Assembly: GCF_001949145.1 (NCBI RefSeq)
Contig: NW_019091460.1
Coordinates: 404,298-466,297 of the forward strand
Direction of reading: 5' to 3'
Origin: Acanthaster planci
Taxonomy: Eukaryota > Echinodermata > Asteroidea > Valvatida > Acanthasteridae
Length of the DNA: 62,000 nucleotides
The notes beneath the pieces were generated by a model, which saw only the letters and a list, made by a program, of their open reading frames with translations, was not told the origin of the DNA and did not search any database. Position 1 is the stretch's first letter, and each line of letters starts with the position of its first letter. A program made the translations under genes and the position numbers. Of this stretch, positions 1-13,895 are shown in pieces.

Positions 1-36
1 CCCCCTCCCCCTCTCTCCTTCCCCTCCCCCTCCCAC
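1..36. repeat. C-rich polypyrimidine tract at window edge
   Basis: Nearly pure C/T low-complexity sequence (runs of five C separated by CT/TT) on the + strand. It is immediately followed by a TATATAAA-like stretch near 39-46. I see no gene attached to it and do not call a promoter. Confidence 0.6.
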
Positions 37-548
37 TGTATATAAATGCAGCTATTGTGCTGACAGTTGAGGGTACTGACCGGTGACAGCATCTGACAAG
101 GGTGAGGACTATTTCCAGTTGGGAATATTTCCTAAACTAAGAAATAGTGCTGTGAACTTTGCAGGAATGAATGCACTAATCCAACCCAACGTGTGACGAC
201 ATTCACAAATGGTGCAATGTTTGGATCAAACTGTCACCTTACATTTGGCATTCATGTGCCGATCTGTACATACCAAGTGCTATGCACGTCAATCCGATAC
301 ACAGGTACCATACTGGTATGCAGACATCAATGATGCATGCAATGCATCTTCCATCCACGAGTCTACTGGTGTCTTTCACACAGCAGGTGATCGATAGACA
401 CATAATCATCAAATATACACACAAACTATCAATCATTTACGTCTGAATAATCAATAAATCATCCACGATGCATTACTCAGCATCTGGTTGGAGGATGTGG
501 AAAGGATGAAGGATGGAAGGAAGAGGAATGACTTGCTGATGTCAAGCT

Positions 549-664
549 GACAATGCACTGATTTGTGTCGTAATAGTCAAGCACTGATTTGTGTCATAAT
601 AGTCAAGCACTGATTTGTGTCATAATAGTCAAGCACTGATTTGTGTCATAATAGTCAAGCACAC
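549..664. repeat. 26-bp tandem repeat, about 4.3 copies
   Basis: The unit reads TCAAGCACTGATTTGTGTCA followed by TAATAG. The first copy is slightly diverged (CAATGCAC, and GTCG for GTCA) and the next three are essentially identical, with a partial unit at the end. The copies are directly adjacent with no spacers, so this is a minisatellite and not a CRISPR array. Confidence 0.9.
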
Positions 665-3600
665 AAAATAAGGACCTGGATCAAACGAAGGTTCAGGACA
701 ATATCAGATGTCCACAAGTTCCTGAATTTTTTTTTTCTTTCTCTGAACTGGAGATCCAGAGATGAAAATCTTCGGATGGTTTGAGCAACCAGGAGACAGT
801 TTCACATCAAGATCCCAGTGCCTATAATGACTGCCATCTTGTAATTACACGGTTATGAAACCTGGGGGCAAACAGCTCATGATGTTTGTAATATAACAAT
901 AAAGAAGTGCTTTCAAGTGTCTGTATGTGTACTTTGGCATATTTATCTACATCCAGAAAGCAATAAATAATTAACATCAAGTACTAAAATATACCCCTAA
1001 AAATTATTTCAAGGAAGTAAACTATGGAGTATTCATTAAGGGCAATTTTAAAACTAAAATTAAATCTGAAATATGCTTAATGTGACCAACACTGACTGCA
1101 ATCTACTTCATAAAATGTTATTCCCTTAGCAGCAAGAATTAAGATTAACTACACGTAATTTCCTACATGTACTTCCAGTATTGTGAACATCTGAACCACA
1201 AAGCTGCTCTCTCCTTGAGCTTGATTTGAATTCCTGTCTAGAAATGTACATGTAATTTAACCCAAACAGATTTCCAGTCCTAAAATCCCATCATGACCTC
1301 ATGAATAAGCACACACATATGCAGGTCACATGATGATTCCATAGGCTGTGTGCATATTTTGAATGCAATGCAGACCGCTCAATGCAATCATATCAATACA
1401 GTGAAAACACGTGAGGGTAAGATTACCTACTAGAAAAAATCTCATGTGAAGAATTTGCAACTACCTAATTGACTAGCAGGGCTTCCAATTTCTACTGTAG
1501 TAGCAGCACATCTCTATTCTTTAAGTATTAGTGTACGGTACTTTAACTCTGACCCAACCTTTCCCTTCCCAATGCCCCAATTTCCTTGCGATTTCCCCCA
1601 TCTACGGTAGTTACAACCAGCGTTGTGTTCTCATTACATGTACTGTACATGTGAGGGTTAGAACACACAGTACAGATGCATGCTGAAAAGCACTGGTCGA
1701 TCATGGAATGACTCACTGTTGCTTTGAGGGGTTATTCATTGCCACAAATGCATTTCCTGAAAGAGTTCATCAGATTTTTTATTTAGAGCAAAAATGTTTG
1801 ACCAATGCTTACGTTTACTAAATGAAAATCACAGGGCAAAAATTCAAAGCAATGAAGTAATTTCTGTAAGGTTAACTTACATGTACTTTAGCAAGCTTCG
1901 GTTTGAATTTAGTTTGGACTTGCATTTTACTGCCGGAACATTGAAATTCAATATGTAGTTTGGATTGTCTGATAATATTTCAATTTCCCTATATTCTGGC
2001 AATAGAAGATCCAATTCATTCATTTTAGGAATCCTTTGAAAAAAATACATTGTACCCGTACCATTATAAATAATCAACATATAAATTAACTATCCACAGC
2101 GTCCATTCACAAGGAATAAAAATTAATGAAGCATAACAAATTATAAAGATAGATGTAATTATCAACACAAATATAATTATACACGTATGTAGTATTTCAA
2201 ATTAACAGTTCATTCAAGAAGGCTGCCTAACAACAGCTGAATCAATGTCAACAATTTATAAAGGAGAAAAAGGGAGACAATCTACATGGAGAGCAACGAA
2301 CAAATCAGTCTGAGAGTTGGATACTAAGCAAACCTTGCATTTCAACGCATATTACCTGCCGGTACAGTACCATATTACATGCACATACACATTGTGGCCA
2401 TCCCCTACCCCCATGTATTTCAATCAATGTACTGGGGAGTGCAATATCCAAATATTGGCCAGCACTAATAAATAACTTGTTACGGGTCTACTCAAGGGGA
2501 CAGCCTCTTATCACGTTGCTAATAATGGTCTACGGATACTTGAAACTCTGAATATCAATGTTTGAGGGAGATGTAAAATGAATGAAAGTGGGAGAAAACT
2601 ACTGCTGTCCAAAATCAAAACACTTTTTGAACCAACTGCTGTCAATGTTCACCTGAGCAGTGAAGCAAGGAGTTTCCAATTTTGTGCATCTGTTTCTTTG
2701 CTGAAAACACACACGCGCAGGGTAAAATCTCTGAGGGTCCCCTCAAATAAAGATATTTATGTACAGGTACATGTGTGAAGCCAAAATACACAATTGGTAC
2801 AGATCACAAAAGAAAAAAGGATGAACCTAACACTCCTCAATGGTCCAATATTGATGATTTTTCACACATCCTTGGGAGTTCAAGCCTTGGTAGTAACAGC
2901 AAGAACTTGTACGCTACAATGTACATGAATCTACAAACTGTAGAAAGGATAATGATGTGCATTTCACTGACTAACAAGGCTGATTATACTGCACAATAAT
3001 ACAGGTTGACAAAATTCAACAGCGATTCCCTACTGAACAGCTCAGCATGGCATTATTGGATTCAGAATGGCAACACTAAGATGTTCAGTACTTCTGATGC
3101 TGCAGCACACTTTACCAACCATAATTCATGTCAACCACAACACATAGGTCCAGGCAGTGCTTGAGATGTGATACCTTTTATCACTGCAGATATCACTGTG
3201 CATGCACTTAAACTGAGAAGCATTGACAGGCTGATAGTCCATATCATATGACCAAAACGTAAACCAAAAAGATATTAAGCACTGCCACAAATGATTTGTA
3301 GAGGAAGCAAGATATGCAGAGCACAGCATGGGTGTAATCACTGGGTACCTCTGGAGAATTTTTCTATTTCTTTTCAGTAAACCTTCGATAAGAGACCGGC
3401 TTGGGAAATTTGAAGATTGGTGTCAGTCAGATTGATCTACATTCACAGTCTTGATCCTTTGACACTTTTCTGTTGACAAACTGCTTAAGTACATCATTAC
3501 TGATACAGCTGGTAATTGAACTTTATGTGTAGTAGCTTTCATTTTGTTACGTTACCTGTTCCATTTAAAAAAAGGAAGAATCCTTGCCATGCATAAATGT

Positions 3601-3760
3601 ATATAGCTTGCTTCTAAATTTGTTAAGATAATGAGAACAAGGAATTATCATCTGCTGTTCTGACATGATGCCGCAAGAATTTTTTGTTTTACCGGTAAAG
3701 TCGACAACGGTCAACTTTCAATTTCTGAACTGGATAATACATTTTGCACTCTTCCAAAAT

Positions 3761-3794
3761 ACGTACATGTACATGTGTACATGTGTACATGTAC
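3761..3794. repeat. ACATGTACATGT palindromic cluster
   Basis: Back-to-back overlapping copies of the self-complementary hexamers ACATGT and GTACAT. The same motif recurs at 3926-3954, about 4471-4491, 4778-4794, 5510-5524 and 31624-31640, so this is one member of a dispersed family of simple palindromic repeats. Confidence 0.8.
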
Positions 3795-3925
3795 CATAAC
3801 TGAGGAGTATTCCACAATCCATACACACATCTAAAAATAACACATACCTGTGCAGACCCATAGCATGATTTAAAATCTTCCTCGGCCTTGTTGTGTGGAT
3901 TCTATCATAAGCCATGAACACTAGC

Positions 3926-3954
3926 ATACATGTACAATGTACATGTACATGTAC
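3926..3954. repeat. Second ACATGTACATGT palindromic cluster
   Basis: Alternating TACATGTAC units that are almost perfectly self-complementary, 130 bp from the cluster at 3761-3794. No coding potential. Confidence 0.8.
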
Positions 3955-6900
3955 ACATCTCTACACCTGTGTTCCACACACAGCGAGGAATTGGGCCCAA
4001 GCCTGCATAACATCCACACAATACGACAGCCATTACCACTCCCTAAGGACTCACTACAGCAATTTTAGGGCATACATGTACATGTACTTTTATAAATCTG
4101 TTCTGGGCAATGGTAAATATTGAGTTATGGCAGGCGCTAGCCAGGCCTTGGCCCGGCTCATTAGCTGGAATATGTGAAGTTACTGGTAGTTTACCCCATT
4201 AAATCTGGTGACGGCCTTTGACATCAGCTTCTCTTGAGAGCATCTTCAACTTCTCTTACATGTACACATTATTCTCATTGAAAAGTCTGAGTTGTGGCCT
4301 TTTAAAATTATATCTGCTTTACCTGAAAAATGGAAATACGTGTACCGGTACGTCCATGGGGGGGGTTGGTAATGTGACAAAACTTTGCTGCTTGTTTACT
4401 GTCAAGAACTGAAACAATGAATCGCCAAGAAAAATGACCACATAAAACACCCTGAATTCTGGCAAACTACATGTACGTGTACATGTACAGGTATGTTGCT
4501 GAAATTAACTAATGTATAACATTTACTTTCTTTTGGAATTGACAAAGCACATTCAGATATATTCAAGAATACATGAATCTGCATCACAGTCTGTACAACC
4601 CCCAAAAGCCCTAAAATATGGCAAAATGGACAGTTCAAAAAACAAGGAATGCATTAAACAAATTTTTACTGCATTGGGCCAAAAGCAACTTTAAAGTTTT
4701 TAAAAATAAGGAAGTAAATACTTGTTATGTTAAAGGATGTGACAGGACCCAATAGGCATGATTACAATGTGCATATGTGTACATGTACATGTATGTTTGA
4801 TGCACTGGTTCAAAATGTCAGGTTATTAACATTTAACTTGGAAAATGTCAATTGATGTGTGAGAGGTCTGAATCTTAAATTTCAATGGCTTCATCTTGTC
4901 GGATACATGCAGCTTGATGAATCATATGTACCCGTACGGTACATGTATTCAACACATCTGGAATTATTGTTGCACATACACATAACATTTTACAAACTCC
5001 GCTATTAAAATTTGTCAAGACTTACTCCATGAAACTCCACTGATTAAAAAATTCAAGCAAATAAATCTTCTGTTTCCACCGCTTTCCACGATTCTTTCAA
5101 TCAACAAGCAACAGTGTTCATGCTTTTTATGTTTTCTACTGCCTGCCTTTTCCTCGCTTCATCTCACAACATCTAAGTCTAAATTTACATAACTGAAAAA
5201 AAAATCTGAGATTTCAGATATTTCATACATGCACATATACAATGTGAAAGTACACGTAATATCTACATGTATTCTGTTTATGGGCGCTCTTCTGATCTGT
5301 ACATGTATCATCTGTATATGGGCATTGATATTTCTAAACTCTGACAGTTACATGTGAATCACTCTTCTTGCATAAATTCGTTGAGTTTTGATGTCTGGTA
5401 CCTAATTTTATATCCAGTTGTCCCAACAATGAATGTGAAAGTTAATATGCATTCATGATATACCAGTATCAAAAAAGTTAAATAAAATCTTCCCAAATTA
5501 CATGTAAACTGCATGTACATGTATGTTATAATTTGAGCTAAAAGATGTATACACTTATAACCTTACGATAGTTTGCTTGGCTGAACTATTTTTAAGAGGA
5601 TGACTAAAGCTAGAACACTTATCAAAAAGTGACTAGGATGACCATAATGACAGACTTGGCAGAAGGTACAGTAGTCCAGGAACAAAGGTGCAATCAGTTA
5701 CACCATGTGATTGTCCATTAGTGTCCAGGACAGTGTGACAATGAGTGACAATGACGAATGATCCAGGATCTACAAATAACCAGCGGGATAGGGCACAGCA
5801 TTCACAGTTCAGAGAGAAACGTGCTTGGCTTCACCCAATCACATTTAATCACTGCTCACTCTGCAAATTTGGTATCAAAAACAGCTTAGAATATGTAGGC
5901 TGCATTACTAGAGATGACAACCAGTCAGTGATGCCCATGCCACTAAAATGAAAAAATTGATGTTGCCCTCAATCTTTGCCTCTTATTCAAGAGAATTTGG
6001 AGTATAAATGCTGCAATGTCATGAGTAGACATTTGGAAGTTATCCTCACATGGTAATTCTTACAAAAGGTCAAAGGTTATACATTGGCTAATTTGATCAG
6101 AAAAAAGCACTGGACAGAAAAAATAAAATACGCTATCTTCACATTTAGAAATTCATGCCTAACTTACAATTTCAATGCACATTTTTGTCATATATTTTAT
6201 ACTAAATACCGTTATTTAGCAATTACACTAAATACATGTATTTGGAAGGATATTTCAAAAAACCTGGCCAGATCACCAATTTCTCCTTTTACACCAAATA
6301 CCAAAAACAAATACATAACATGTAAAAGAAAAGCAATTTAACTAAAAGTCTAAAAACTAAAAAAAAATAACAATCTAACTAAAACTAACTAAAAAAATTT
6401 AACTAACTTTAAATGAACATTAAACATTAGTTAATCTTGGATTTGCAGTATGTAATAAAATAATGTCTCAATTTTTCCTCAGTGATTTTTGGTGGCTTCA
6501 TTCAAAGGTCATACATGTTAGTAGATTCACAATCACAAGCAGTAAATGTACATGTAAGTACCTGTGCATGTATTTTTTAGGCCAATCACTGCCATGGCTT
6601 AAGTTACACATACACAGCCAGTCTCTTACTGTGTAAGGAATGCAGGACTATACTCTTAGCTTTGTCCACTGCACTTGCCCCCACATCATGCAACAAATAA
6701 AATTAGCAAAAAAATGTGCAATTTATTAGTGTATTTTATTCCTTAATGTGTTGAAGTACGTGCGTATTTGTGAGCAGGCCAGGGATTTAACCAACAGCAA
6801 AATGAGCCGAGTGGAGTGACTATAAATAGCACTAGGCTAATAATGTGCGTGATGTCACACCAGGGATGCCGATATACATGTATGTAAAAGCACATCTCAG

Positions 6901-9375
6901 GCAGTGACGTCACACGGTACGAAAATGGATTTGCATTGGCTAGCTGGCAAGAATCACATAGCAAGGTGTTTGTCTTGAGCGATGGTGGAAACAATGGCTT
7001 GAAGGGGAAGCTTTACCGTCCAGAAATAGACAAACCTTATTGACGTCTACGGTCTACTACCGGTATGATTCTCATCTCAGGACTGTCCTAGTTGCCAGTG
7101 GAATGGGAGGGGGGGGTGTACATGTACCGGTAGGTAGAAGAGTCCAGGGTTGCAAAGGGTTGTTATTCCCTCTACGTAGGAGGAACATTAGACATGTTGT
7201 GTCAAGGTACAGGTGTACTCTGGGCTTAGAAGTCAGAGTTGCTATAAACAGGCAATCACATCACAACAGGTGTTGATTCTAAACACACATTGTTCATGTA
7301 TGATGCAAACAGTGACAGTGACAGTTTCTTGTCAATTCCACAAAATGTTGTGACTTTCAGATTTTATATCCTGTGCCCAATTGTATTGTTTTAAAAGAAT
7401 TCAGGAAGCCAATCTGAAGGCATCCAAGAATGTCCAATATGAACTCCATGACGTACACACGATAAGATCCCAAGATGTGATGCACTCCTATTTTTTCTGA
7501 TAAAATGAAGCTTTAACAATATTCTTATCAGCAAGATTTTTGAAGCAAGACTTTAATGGCTTTTGTACATTAGTTCAATACCGTAACTAATACATGTATC
7601 ATAGAGATTTCATTGGTTTTAATGAGATGTGAAGATTCTTCCTCCGTTATCTGATTGGCCAAGCTCGGATGCCATGTATGTATGTTCATGGATAAATGCT
7701 TGTGTCAAGGTTCACCAAGGAAAGACACTGCTTGGAGATGTGGGGTGATTTCAGAGTCTACAATGTCCGTGTTTGAGTCAGTGCTCAGACTAGTGTTACT
7801 GAATAAGGTAAGTGTGATATGAATGATTCACTGACACAAGCGATGGGAAAATAGAGAACTTTGGGATGAGGAGTGGTCACATCATTATCCTTGTAAAACC
7901 AACCATGGACCATTGAACCAACCAACCAATCAGGTAGAGACATGATTGATTGCTTGGTGAAGTCATGAGATTTGAATATTAATGAACAGTCAGTGACACA
8001 GCTTGCTTTCTCTCGACACCATTTTGGGGTATTACATGTCTCATAGGAAGAAGATCTGAGCAGGTTTATATTTGCTGAAAAAAGAAAAAAGGCAACTTCA
8101 AAATGAACAAATCATCTTGGAAGCATCAATTCATAAAATTAACTGTGGATATTGTTAAGTTATGTGGCCTAGCATTAATAGTAATTCACCTTTAAATTAA
8201 TAAAAAGGCATTCTCTCCCATAAAAACGGTACCATTTGGTATTTAAGATTTTGGTTTGCCATGTCAGCTATACTATGATTTGCAAACTGGCGGTTGGTAA
8301 AAATACGGTTGAGACACAGCAGAAAGAAAGTCTATTACTCGGTTCTTAATGGATGCTTGAGTGGATTGGCTTACATAATCTGCCGGGACTTACGGAGAAA
8401 GCGTCTAGGAAATGAGGTAAATGACAACAATGTAAAATGGATTACATTCAATTAAGGTGGAAGGCATTCATTCAGGCATGATAAATGCTCCTATCTTCAA
8501 ATATGCAAGAGTTCGGAGAGGTGTCATGTGCATAACATTCATACAAATACGTGTACGAATGCATCTGTCCTTCAATGACAGACAAATGTTCCATGGAATA
8601 TGTTAATACATGTACGCTAAAATTTCTGTGTATGCGAGTCTGATTTAATCAGACACGAATGTCAAATTTTGAATAAACCTGTATGAGTCCTTTGTTTCTG
8701 TAGCGTTACAATTCAATTGTTATTGAGCGTTACCGGTAGATTTCAATGTTCAGATGATATTACAATCTTTGACATCCTGTGGTTTTATTCATGACTTATT
8801 GTGTAATAATGTTTAAGTACGCCATATCAGTGTAAACGTTTCTATACTTACATGTGCGTTAAGTGTGTTTAGCATGCCTTCATTAGCCAAACTCAAACAG
8901 ATCTCATTACACCTTCAGAGAGTCAACTTTCTAAAAATATTTACTTTTTTTGGAGAATGCAACAGGTGCGAATTCACGTCTTGTCTTAGAAATTAAAAGC
9001 CTTGTCCCAAATTCATGTTACATTGCTAACGCACTTCCCAACTTCATACACGAAGGATTTGCTCTGTACAATGAAGGCTGAAAACAAAAGTTGAATGAAC
9101 TTGCAGTGGGTCAAGATTTCTTCCTTCCAGCATGCAACAGGTTTTGTTATGCAACGCATACATGTACAAGTATAAGCCTTTTTCAATTTTCACCCATGTG
9201 ACTGAATGTAAACAAAACCACCACGTGTCCACCGCCTTGGACACGGTGGTCGCATATATTCCTAAGGGCAGCTTCAACCACATACAAGCGTACGTGCGAA
9301 AGCTGCATGCTTGACTAGTTTTTCTTGAATAGGTAGATTACCATCACGCTATGCACTCATTACCATCACAACACA

Positions 9376-9747
9376 TCATAGGTCCATCGCGATTGTGACA
9401 TCACAGGAAAAAGGTCTATAGCCTACAGGTATGCTTTGAAAGGAAATAAAAGAAAATTTTATGACGGGAAAATGTTCCTTCAAACCAGCATTCTGCTTTC
9501 TGAATTCCAGGTTTGTGTGATGTTTACACATGTACACTTTCATAACCTGCAATAGTAAAAAGCAATTAAACAATACAAACGGAAAAACGACAAAAACCAG
9601 ACAATGCAACCCAGAGTGTTGGTAAACCTCCACAGGATGATTAGAAAACTGTTTTTCATTACAGCATTCAGTTGCCAACCAATTTTGTTTTGCACATTTA
9701 AGAATTCCACCCAATAGTGGTCTGTAGGATTTCTTTTTCTGAATTCC
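9376..9747 (-). other. Possible downstream exon(s) of the 10526 gene
   Basis: On the minus strand a pyrimidine tract and CAG at 9748-9750 would open an exon at 9747 in phase 0, matching the donor at 9953. The frame then runs to a TGA at 9376. A second plausible acceptor lies inside it: a long T-rich tract ending ATTGCAG, followed by GTTATGAAAG. The apparent hydrophobic segment in the open frame may therefore be only that tract translated. I recognise no domain. Treat this as a candidate only. Confidence 0.2.
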
Positions 9748-9953
9748 CTGAAGTGAAGAAAGAAAACTGAATTTAGCCAGCTTTAAATCGACACCACATA
9801 ACATGGATCCATTTCCAAACGTCCACTGGTACTTTTCAAAATTTTTGATGTGGACTCATCCGTCAGAATCCCTTGGAAACATTACCAAACTCCAGGCTAC
9901 TTGTTTCACAAGTACAAACCATGACTCCATAATTCAGTCGCTCCACAACATAC

Positions 9954-10526
9954 CTTACAATCTTTGCAGCCATACATTGAGTAGTTCCTATCACAATCGT
10001 ACCGATCTAAAATGGAAGCGTAATTTTCAAAAAGTTGTTTCACTTTTCGATTCTTGTCTAGTAGATCCTGCATACAGGATACACATCCATCTTTGTCCTT
10101 CAATAGGCAATCTGAATTGCTGTTTCCCACATGTACTAAATTCATGGGAGTCCTCCACGGACAAGTTTCAATATTAAATTCCACGCAACTTCTCGTCCGA
10201 CACTCTCTAGAAAGGTTACAAATTTTCTCCACATCCTTTTGACTTGTCACAATGTAACAAGACTGAACTCCTCGACAGTTTGGTTCTGTCAGCGGCCATA
10301 TTGTTGTCACTGGTGAATGTGGAGGTTTCTGGTACTGTCTTGAATTGGTTGTAATATTGGTCGCTAGCACAAGGAAGTTCTCCCTGCTAACGTTTGTGAG
10401 TAACGACAAAAGTATATAAAAAAGCAGAGAGGCAAGGGAAAGTCGCCAGTGCTGAAGAATCTTTCGCAGGGCTTTAAACAGCTTCTCCACGATCGTAAAA
10501 CCCCCATCATTAAACATCAAAGTCAT
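9954..10526 (-). CDS. First coding exon, unrecognised Cys-rich membrane protein
   Basis: A 191-codon exon with an ATG at 10526 that directly follows an in-frame TGA, so the start is well fixed. It ends at a consensus donor (AAG then GTATGT) after residue 191. A short basic N-terminus (residues 1-27) is followed by a hydrophobic segment at about 28-46, then a region with N-glycosylation sequons (NVS, NIT, NLS, NYS) and about a dozen cysteines, including CVSC and a terminal CKDC. This suggests a type II or signal-anchored protein with a disulphide-rich lumenal part. The LFENYAS...C...CKDC pattern loosely recalls the cysteine spacing of OSTM1, the lysosomal CLC-7 partner, but I cannot confirm that family. 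The rest of the gene should lie at lower coordinates and was not securely found. Codon structure, glycosylation motifs and the clean donor make a real exon likely. Confidence 0.65.
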
Positions 10527-13500
10527 ACTTCAGACATGTAGGCGGTATTACGTAACAATGCTTCGTACTTGGCTGTGTGCTTCACCGCTCTTGCTGGTTG
10601 ACGGAAATCAGTGACAAGCTCCGCTGTAGAAGAAAAAGGAGCGAGGAATCAACAGGAGGATCAGCTGTACCCCTACCGGCTATGCCTCTGCTCCAAGACA
10701 CAGACAGCGTGGTAGGAACAAAAAATGGCGCCTCTCTTATATCCAACACTCTTGTGCGTAAGGATCCCATGCAGTTGAACCTGCGCGCACTGCATACATG
10801 TACGACACACAGACCGCATCCACACAACATATCTATTTACGCGAAATCTCGGCGATCTCTAACCGCTAAAAAAGGGTCAAAATACCACATAAATGCTTTG
10901 GACGGCGTTCCTAGTGCATCCACCGGTTGTTCGTTAGTATTATTCCAGCAAAAGCCTCCGGAAAATGTGATTCTTGACGCCGTGAACATGATGTGAAGTT
11001 GCAGGGTGTAGGATAACAAGGCTACATGGCCGCCATATTGGTACATATCAGACATACCAAATGCCACGCGCATGCGCCAGGTGAAATGAATTGACGAGTT
11101 TGATTGCGTGCATTCATGATGTAGCGCGGTTGCATTGGCTGCGCAGGCAGACTGTGCTTGCAGAGAAAATAATCAACCAACTCACTGAGACAAGGAAAGG
11201 GCGCCAGAAAAAGTGCCACACTTCTCGGAGGCAGACATCATGTTTTTTTTTCCTCCTTCAGCTGGGAAGATGTGCACTAGAGTTTGAGGGACATTACTTG
11301 CAAGTGTACTAAACTGAACCACGGAAACCTGCGTTTCCTAATTCTAACGACGCTCATCGTGGCAATCAATGGTATCACGGCAGATTTAACGGTTCATAAT
11401 GAGAGTTCTCCATTTGGCATTTTATTAATTTAGAGGGTAGAAAAATAAAAGTTGTTTTTTATTCATTTTTGGGGGGGGGTGGCATTTTCATAATTTCCAA
11501 TGTATGAAGCTTCTGCCAGAGCTTAGTCCAGGAAATCTGGAAATAATTTTCGAGTCAAGTTACGTTACTCACAGCCATGCCCCCCCCCCATGAACTTTTA
11601 TGAATCAATCAGACTGCAGATATTAAGCGTTTTAAACTTTGTTTTGTATGGACAAAGCCGTTTTTGTTCATAAAATTGTTTCTGAGCTCTGGTGCGATCA
11701 GTTAATGGAACAGCGCACCAGGGACGCTGTGTACTTGTTTGCCCCCTCCCCCCCCCCCAAATGGGGTCCGGCCTCGTAGTACTAGTACTTAGTAGCCTAC
11801 GTGAATTGCTCGAATTTCCGGGGTATGGTCACTGCTTAGGTAAAGAAACCTTGATGTAAAAACTGTCTAACCACGCTCCTGCTACATCGGGCAGAATTTG
11901 ACAGGGAATTTGGAGTTTGAACTTCGTTTTGACACATTCCACCGAGGTGGTTTCGCTGTGTTCCGGCACGCTGCGGGCGGCGCACAGTAGAGTTAGAACT
12001 TAGAAGCAGAGTTCAGCCAGGGGTTCGAATGGGGGTTCGATGGGCAGGTCTACCTACTGTTCATGGTGGATCGAGCGCCCACAACCTGTCCCCACAACCT
12101 GTCCTCACAACCTGTCCACACAACCTGTCCCCACAACCTGTCCCCACAACCTGTCCTCACAACCTGTCCCCACAACCTGTCCACTGCAGAGGTGTCTGAG
12201 AAATGTACACGGAAAATGCCGTAAACTAAAGTATGTCTCCAAAGCTCAATGCGTGTAAAGTATGCAAAAAATAGCCAATTAAAAAAAGACAATAGGGCCA
12301 CTGAGCATTCATTTTCTTTTTCAGTGGAATTGCAATTTTAATGACCCAACCTCGAAATAACAACGTTTTCCTGGAAACGATACAAGTAATTCATCCAAAA
12401 GCGCAACGTGACACGTTATAAAAAGACAGGGTACAGCAAGCAGGCGCAAGCGCTCTGTCGTTATTACATGTATTTTCTTGACGCCCAAAAGAGCTTAACG
12501 TGACCTATTTATAATTTTTTTTAAACACAGAGATAAAAAAAAGGCAGCGTGCGTTCTACCAGGTTTGTAATACAGGAAATCTGTCACGAAAAGCGAAAGG
12601 TTGTTGTGTACGTCAGAGGCCACTCTAGCACCCATGTAAGTGGGTATGATCCAACCCTGGGTGTAGCTAGCTAAGGCCGTCGCTCTCAAGGGGGTTGGGG
12701 TGACGCTGTAGACGGCACGCTAACGAGGCGAGGTAGGGCTAAGCATGTTAAATGTCATGCTGGGTACTTCACGGTATGAGGGTTGGAGCTCGACCAAATA
12801 CACATATCGGAGAGGTTACTCTAGCCACGGGGTGATGTGTGTGATTAATAATCATCTGGTCTATGTGCTTATGATTGATGTACACTCTAGATCAAAACAA
12901 GATTCAAGTGGGATAAATTCTTCAGAATAATGTCCACTTTCTAAACGGTTTTGGTTTTGCTCTAATTTATTTGTAATTTTACATATATTTCTAGGTTGAA
13001 AAATCAATGTTAAATAAAAGTCAAACCTCAAACGCCCACAGTAAAATTAATTTACATTTATGAAAAACGACTGCCCTGTGAGTGACTTTTCAGTTAACTT
13101 CCTGGTTGTATTTTCTCAGTCTGAGAGTAAAGTTCTTCAAAAATTGAGTTCACTTTTTGAAAAACAAATGCTTTCGCCCATAAATCCAAACGAAAAGTCT
13201 ATTTTGAAAGTAAGTAATACTATGAATCAAGTAGCCATATCCAATAAGCCTGTTTCATTTTTCACATAACTTCCTGCTATCGTTAACAATAAGATTCAAT
13301 GTCTTGACAATCACCAGTGCCAACCATGAAAAGGGATTCATTTTGATTTTTTCACTCATAGAAATACAGATATAAATATCACATGATTGACAATTTGAAG
13401 ATGAAATATGAGATGAAGCCCAAAACATGGAAAAATATTGTGTATTACACATACAAAACAAGAAAACTTGTACAAAAGCCATTCGTTAGGTTATGACATT

Positions 13501-13895
13501 ATGATGGAAAAGGAAAATAGCTTTACAGATACTGTTGCACTGTTAAATCAGGCCACTGGTGTTGACTGCTCTATGTCCTGATGTGCCATCTGCCTCCTGG
13601 TCTAAGATTGCTTTGTTTGTGAAAGAGGAAGCTGACTCCCCATTCAACTACACCTGGCAATGTCCTTCAAACTTCTCATCAAAGATTAATCCGTAAGCCA
13701 CTCTAACCTTAGGGCATAGTAGGAGTACTTGCAATGTGAGGAATTAATGATCAACTAGAAATGACTTCATCTTAAGGCCAGACTGCAGCCTGTAGGCAAA
13801 ATGACTCTCATGATAGAATAATTGCTCGATGGCTGCAGGTCATGAGAAAATGCTAATATTAGAATCTTAACGGTGAGCTTCAATCTGATACGGGA
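10527..13895. other. Spacer between the membrane-protein gene and WRAP53
   Basis: No supported gene. It contains the 5' flank of the minus-strand gene starting at 10526, runs of G or C (11470, 11580, 11748), a 13-bp minisatellite at 12079-12182 and, next to 13896, the presumed WRAP53 3' UTR. Open frames such as 10577-10996 (+) and 10582-11219 (-) show no family resemblance. Confidence 0.6.
12079..12182. repeat. 13-bp minisatellite, about 8 copies
   Basis: Unit CCACAACCTGTCC, with the first base varying among C, T and A between copies. The 13-bp phase is kept throughout, so the array stays partly open in several frames and gives a spurious Pro/Thr/Cys-rich peptide on the + strand and a Trp/Gly/Cys-rich one on the - strand. 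Confidence 0.9.

Larger units (their letters stand above)
665..9375. other. Long non-coding stretch, no supported gene
   Basis: Only short open frames (under about 100 codons) occur here on either strand, and none resembles a known protein. The stretch is AT-rich and scattered with TACATGTA-type palindromes, ACCGGTA motifs and homopolymer runs. It could hold 3' exons, introns or the 3' UTR of the minus-strand gene that begins at 10526, but I could not identify any such exon with confidence. Confidence 0.6.

Noticed and set aside
549-664. Regular direct repeats resembling a CRISPR array
   Set aside because: Units are contiguous with no spacers and the DNA is eukaryotic, so this is a minisatellite.
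9376-9804. 142-codon open frame with a hydrophobic segment as a complete second exon of the membrane protein
   Set aside because: The hydrophobic segment coincides with a T-rich tract and ATTGCAG acceptor, so it may be intron; kept only as a low-confidence candidate.
10577-10996. 139-codon open frame on + strand opposite the start of the membrane-protein gene
   Set aside because: No family resemblance, no splice support, overlaps open frames on the other strand; probably chance in the 5' flank.
12001-12060. GGTTCGAAT words resembling a tRNA B box
   Set aside because: No cloverleaf or A box could be built around them.
12040-12301. Pro/Thr/Cys- and Trp/Gly-rich open frames
   Set aside because: They are translations of the 13-bp minisatellite on either strand.
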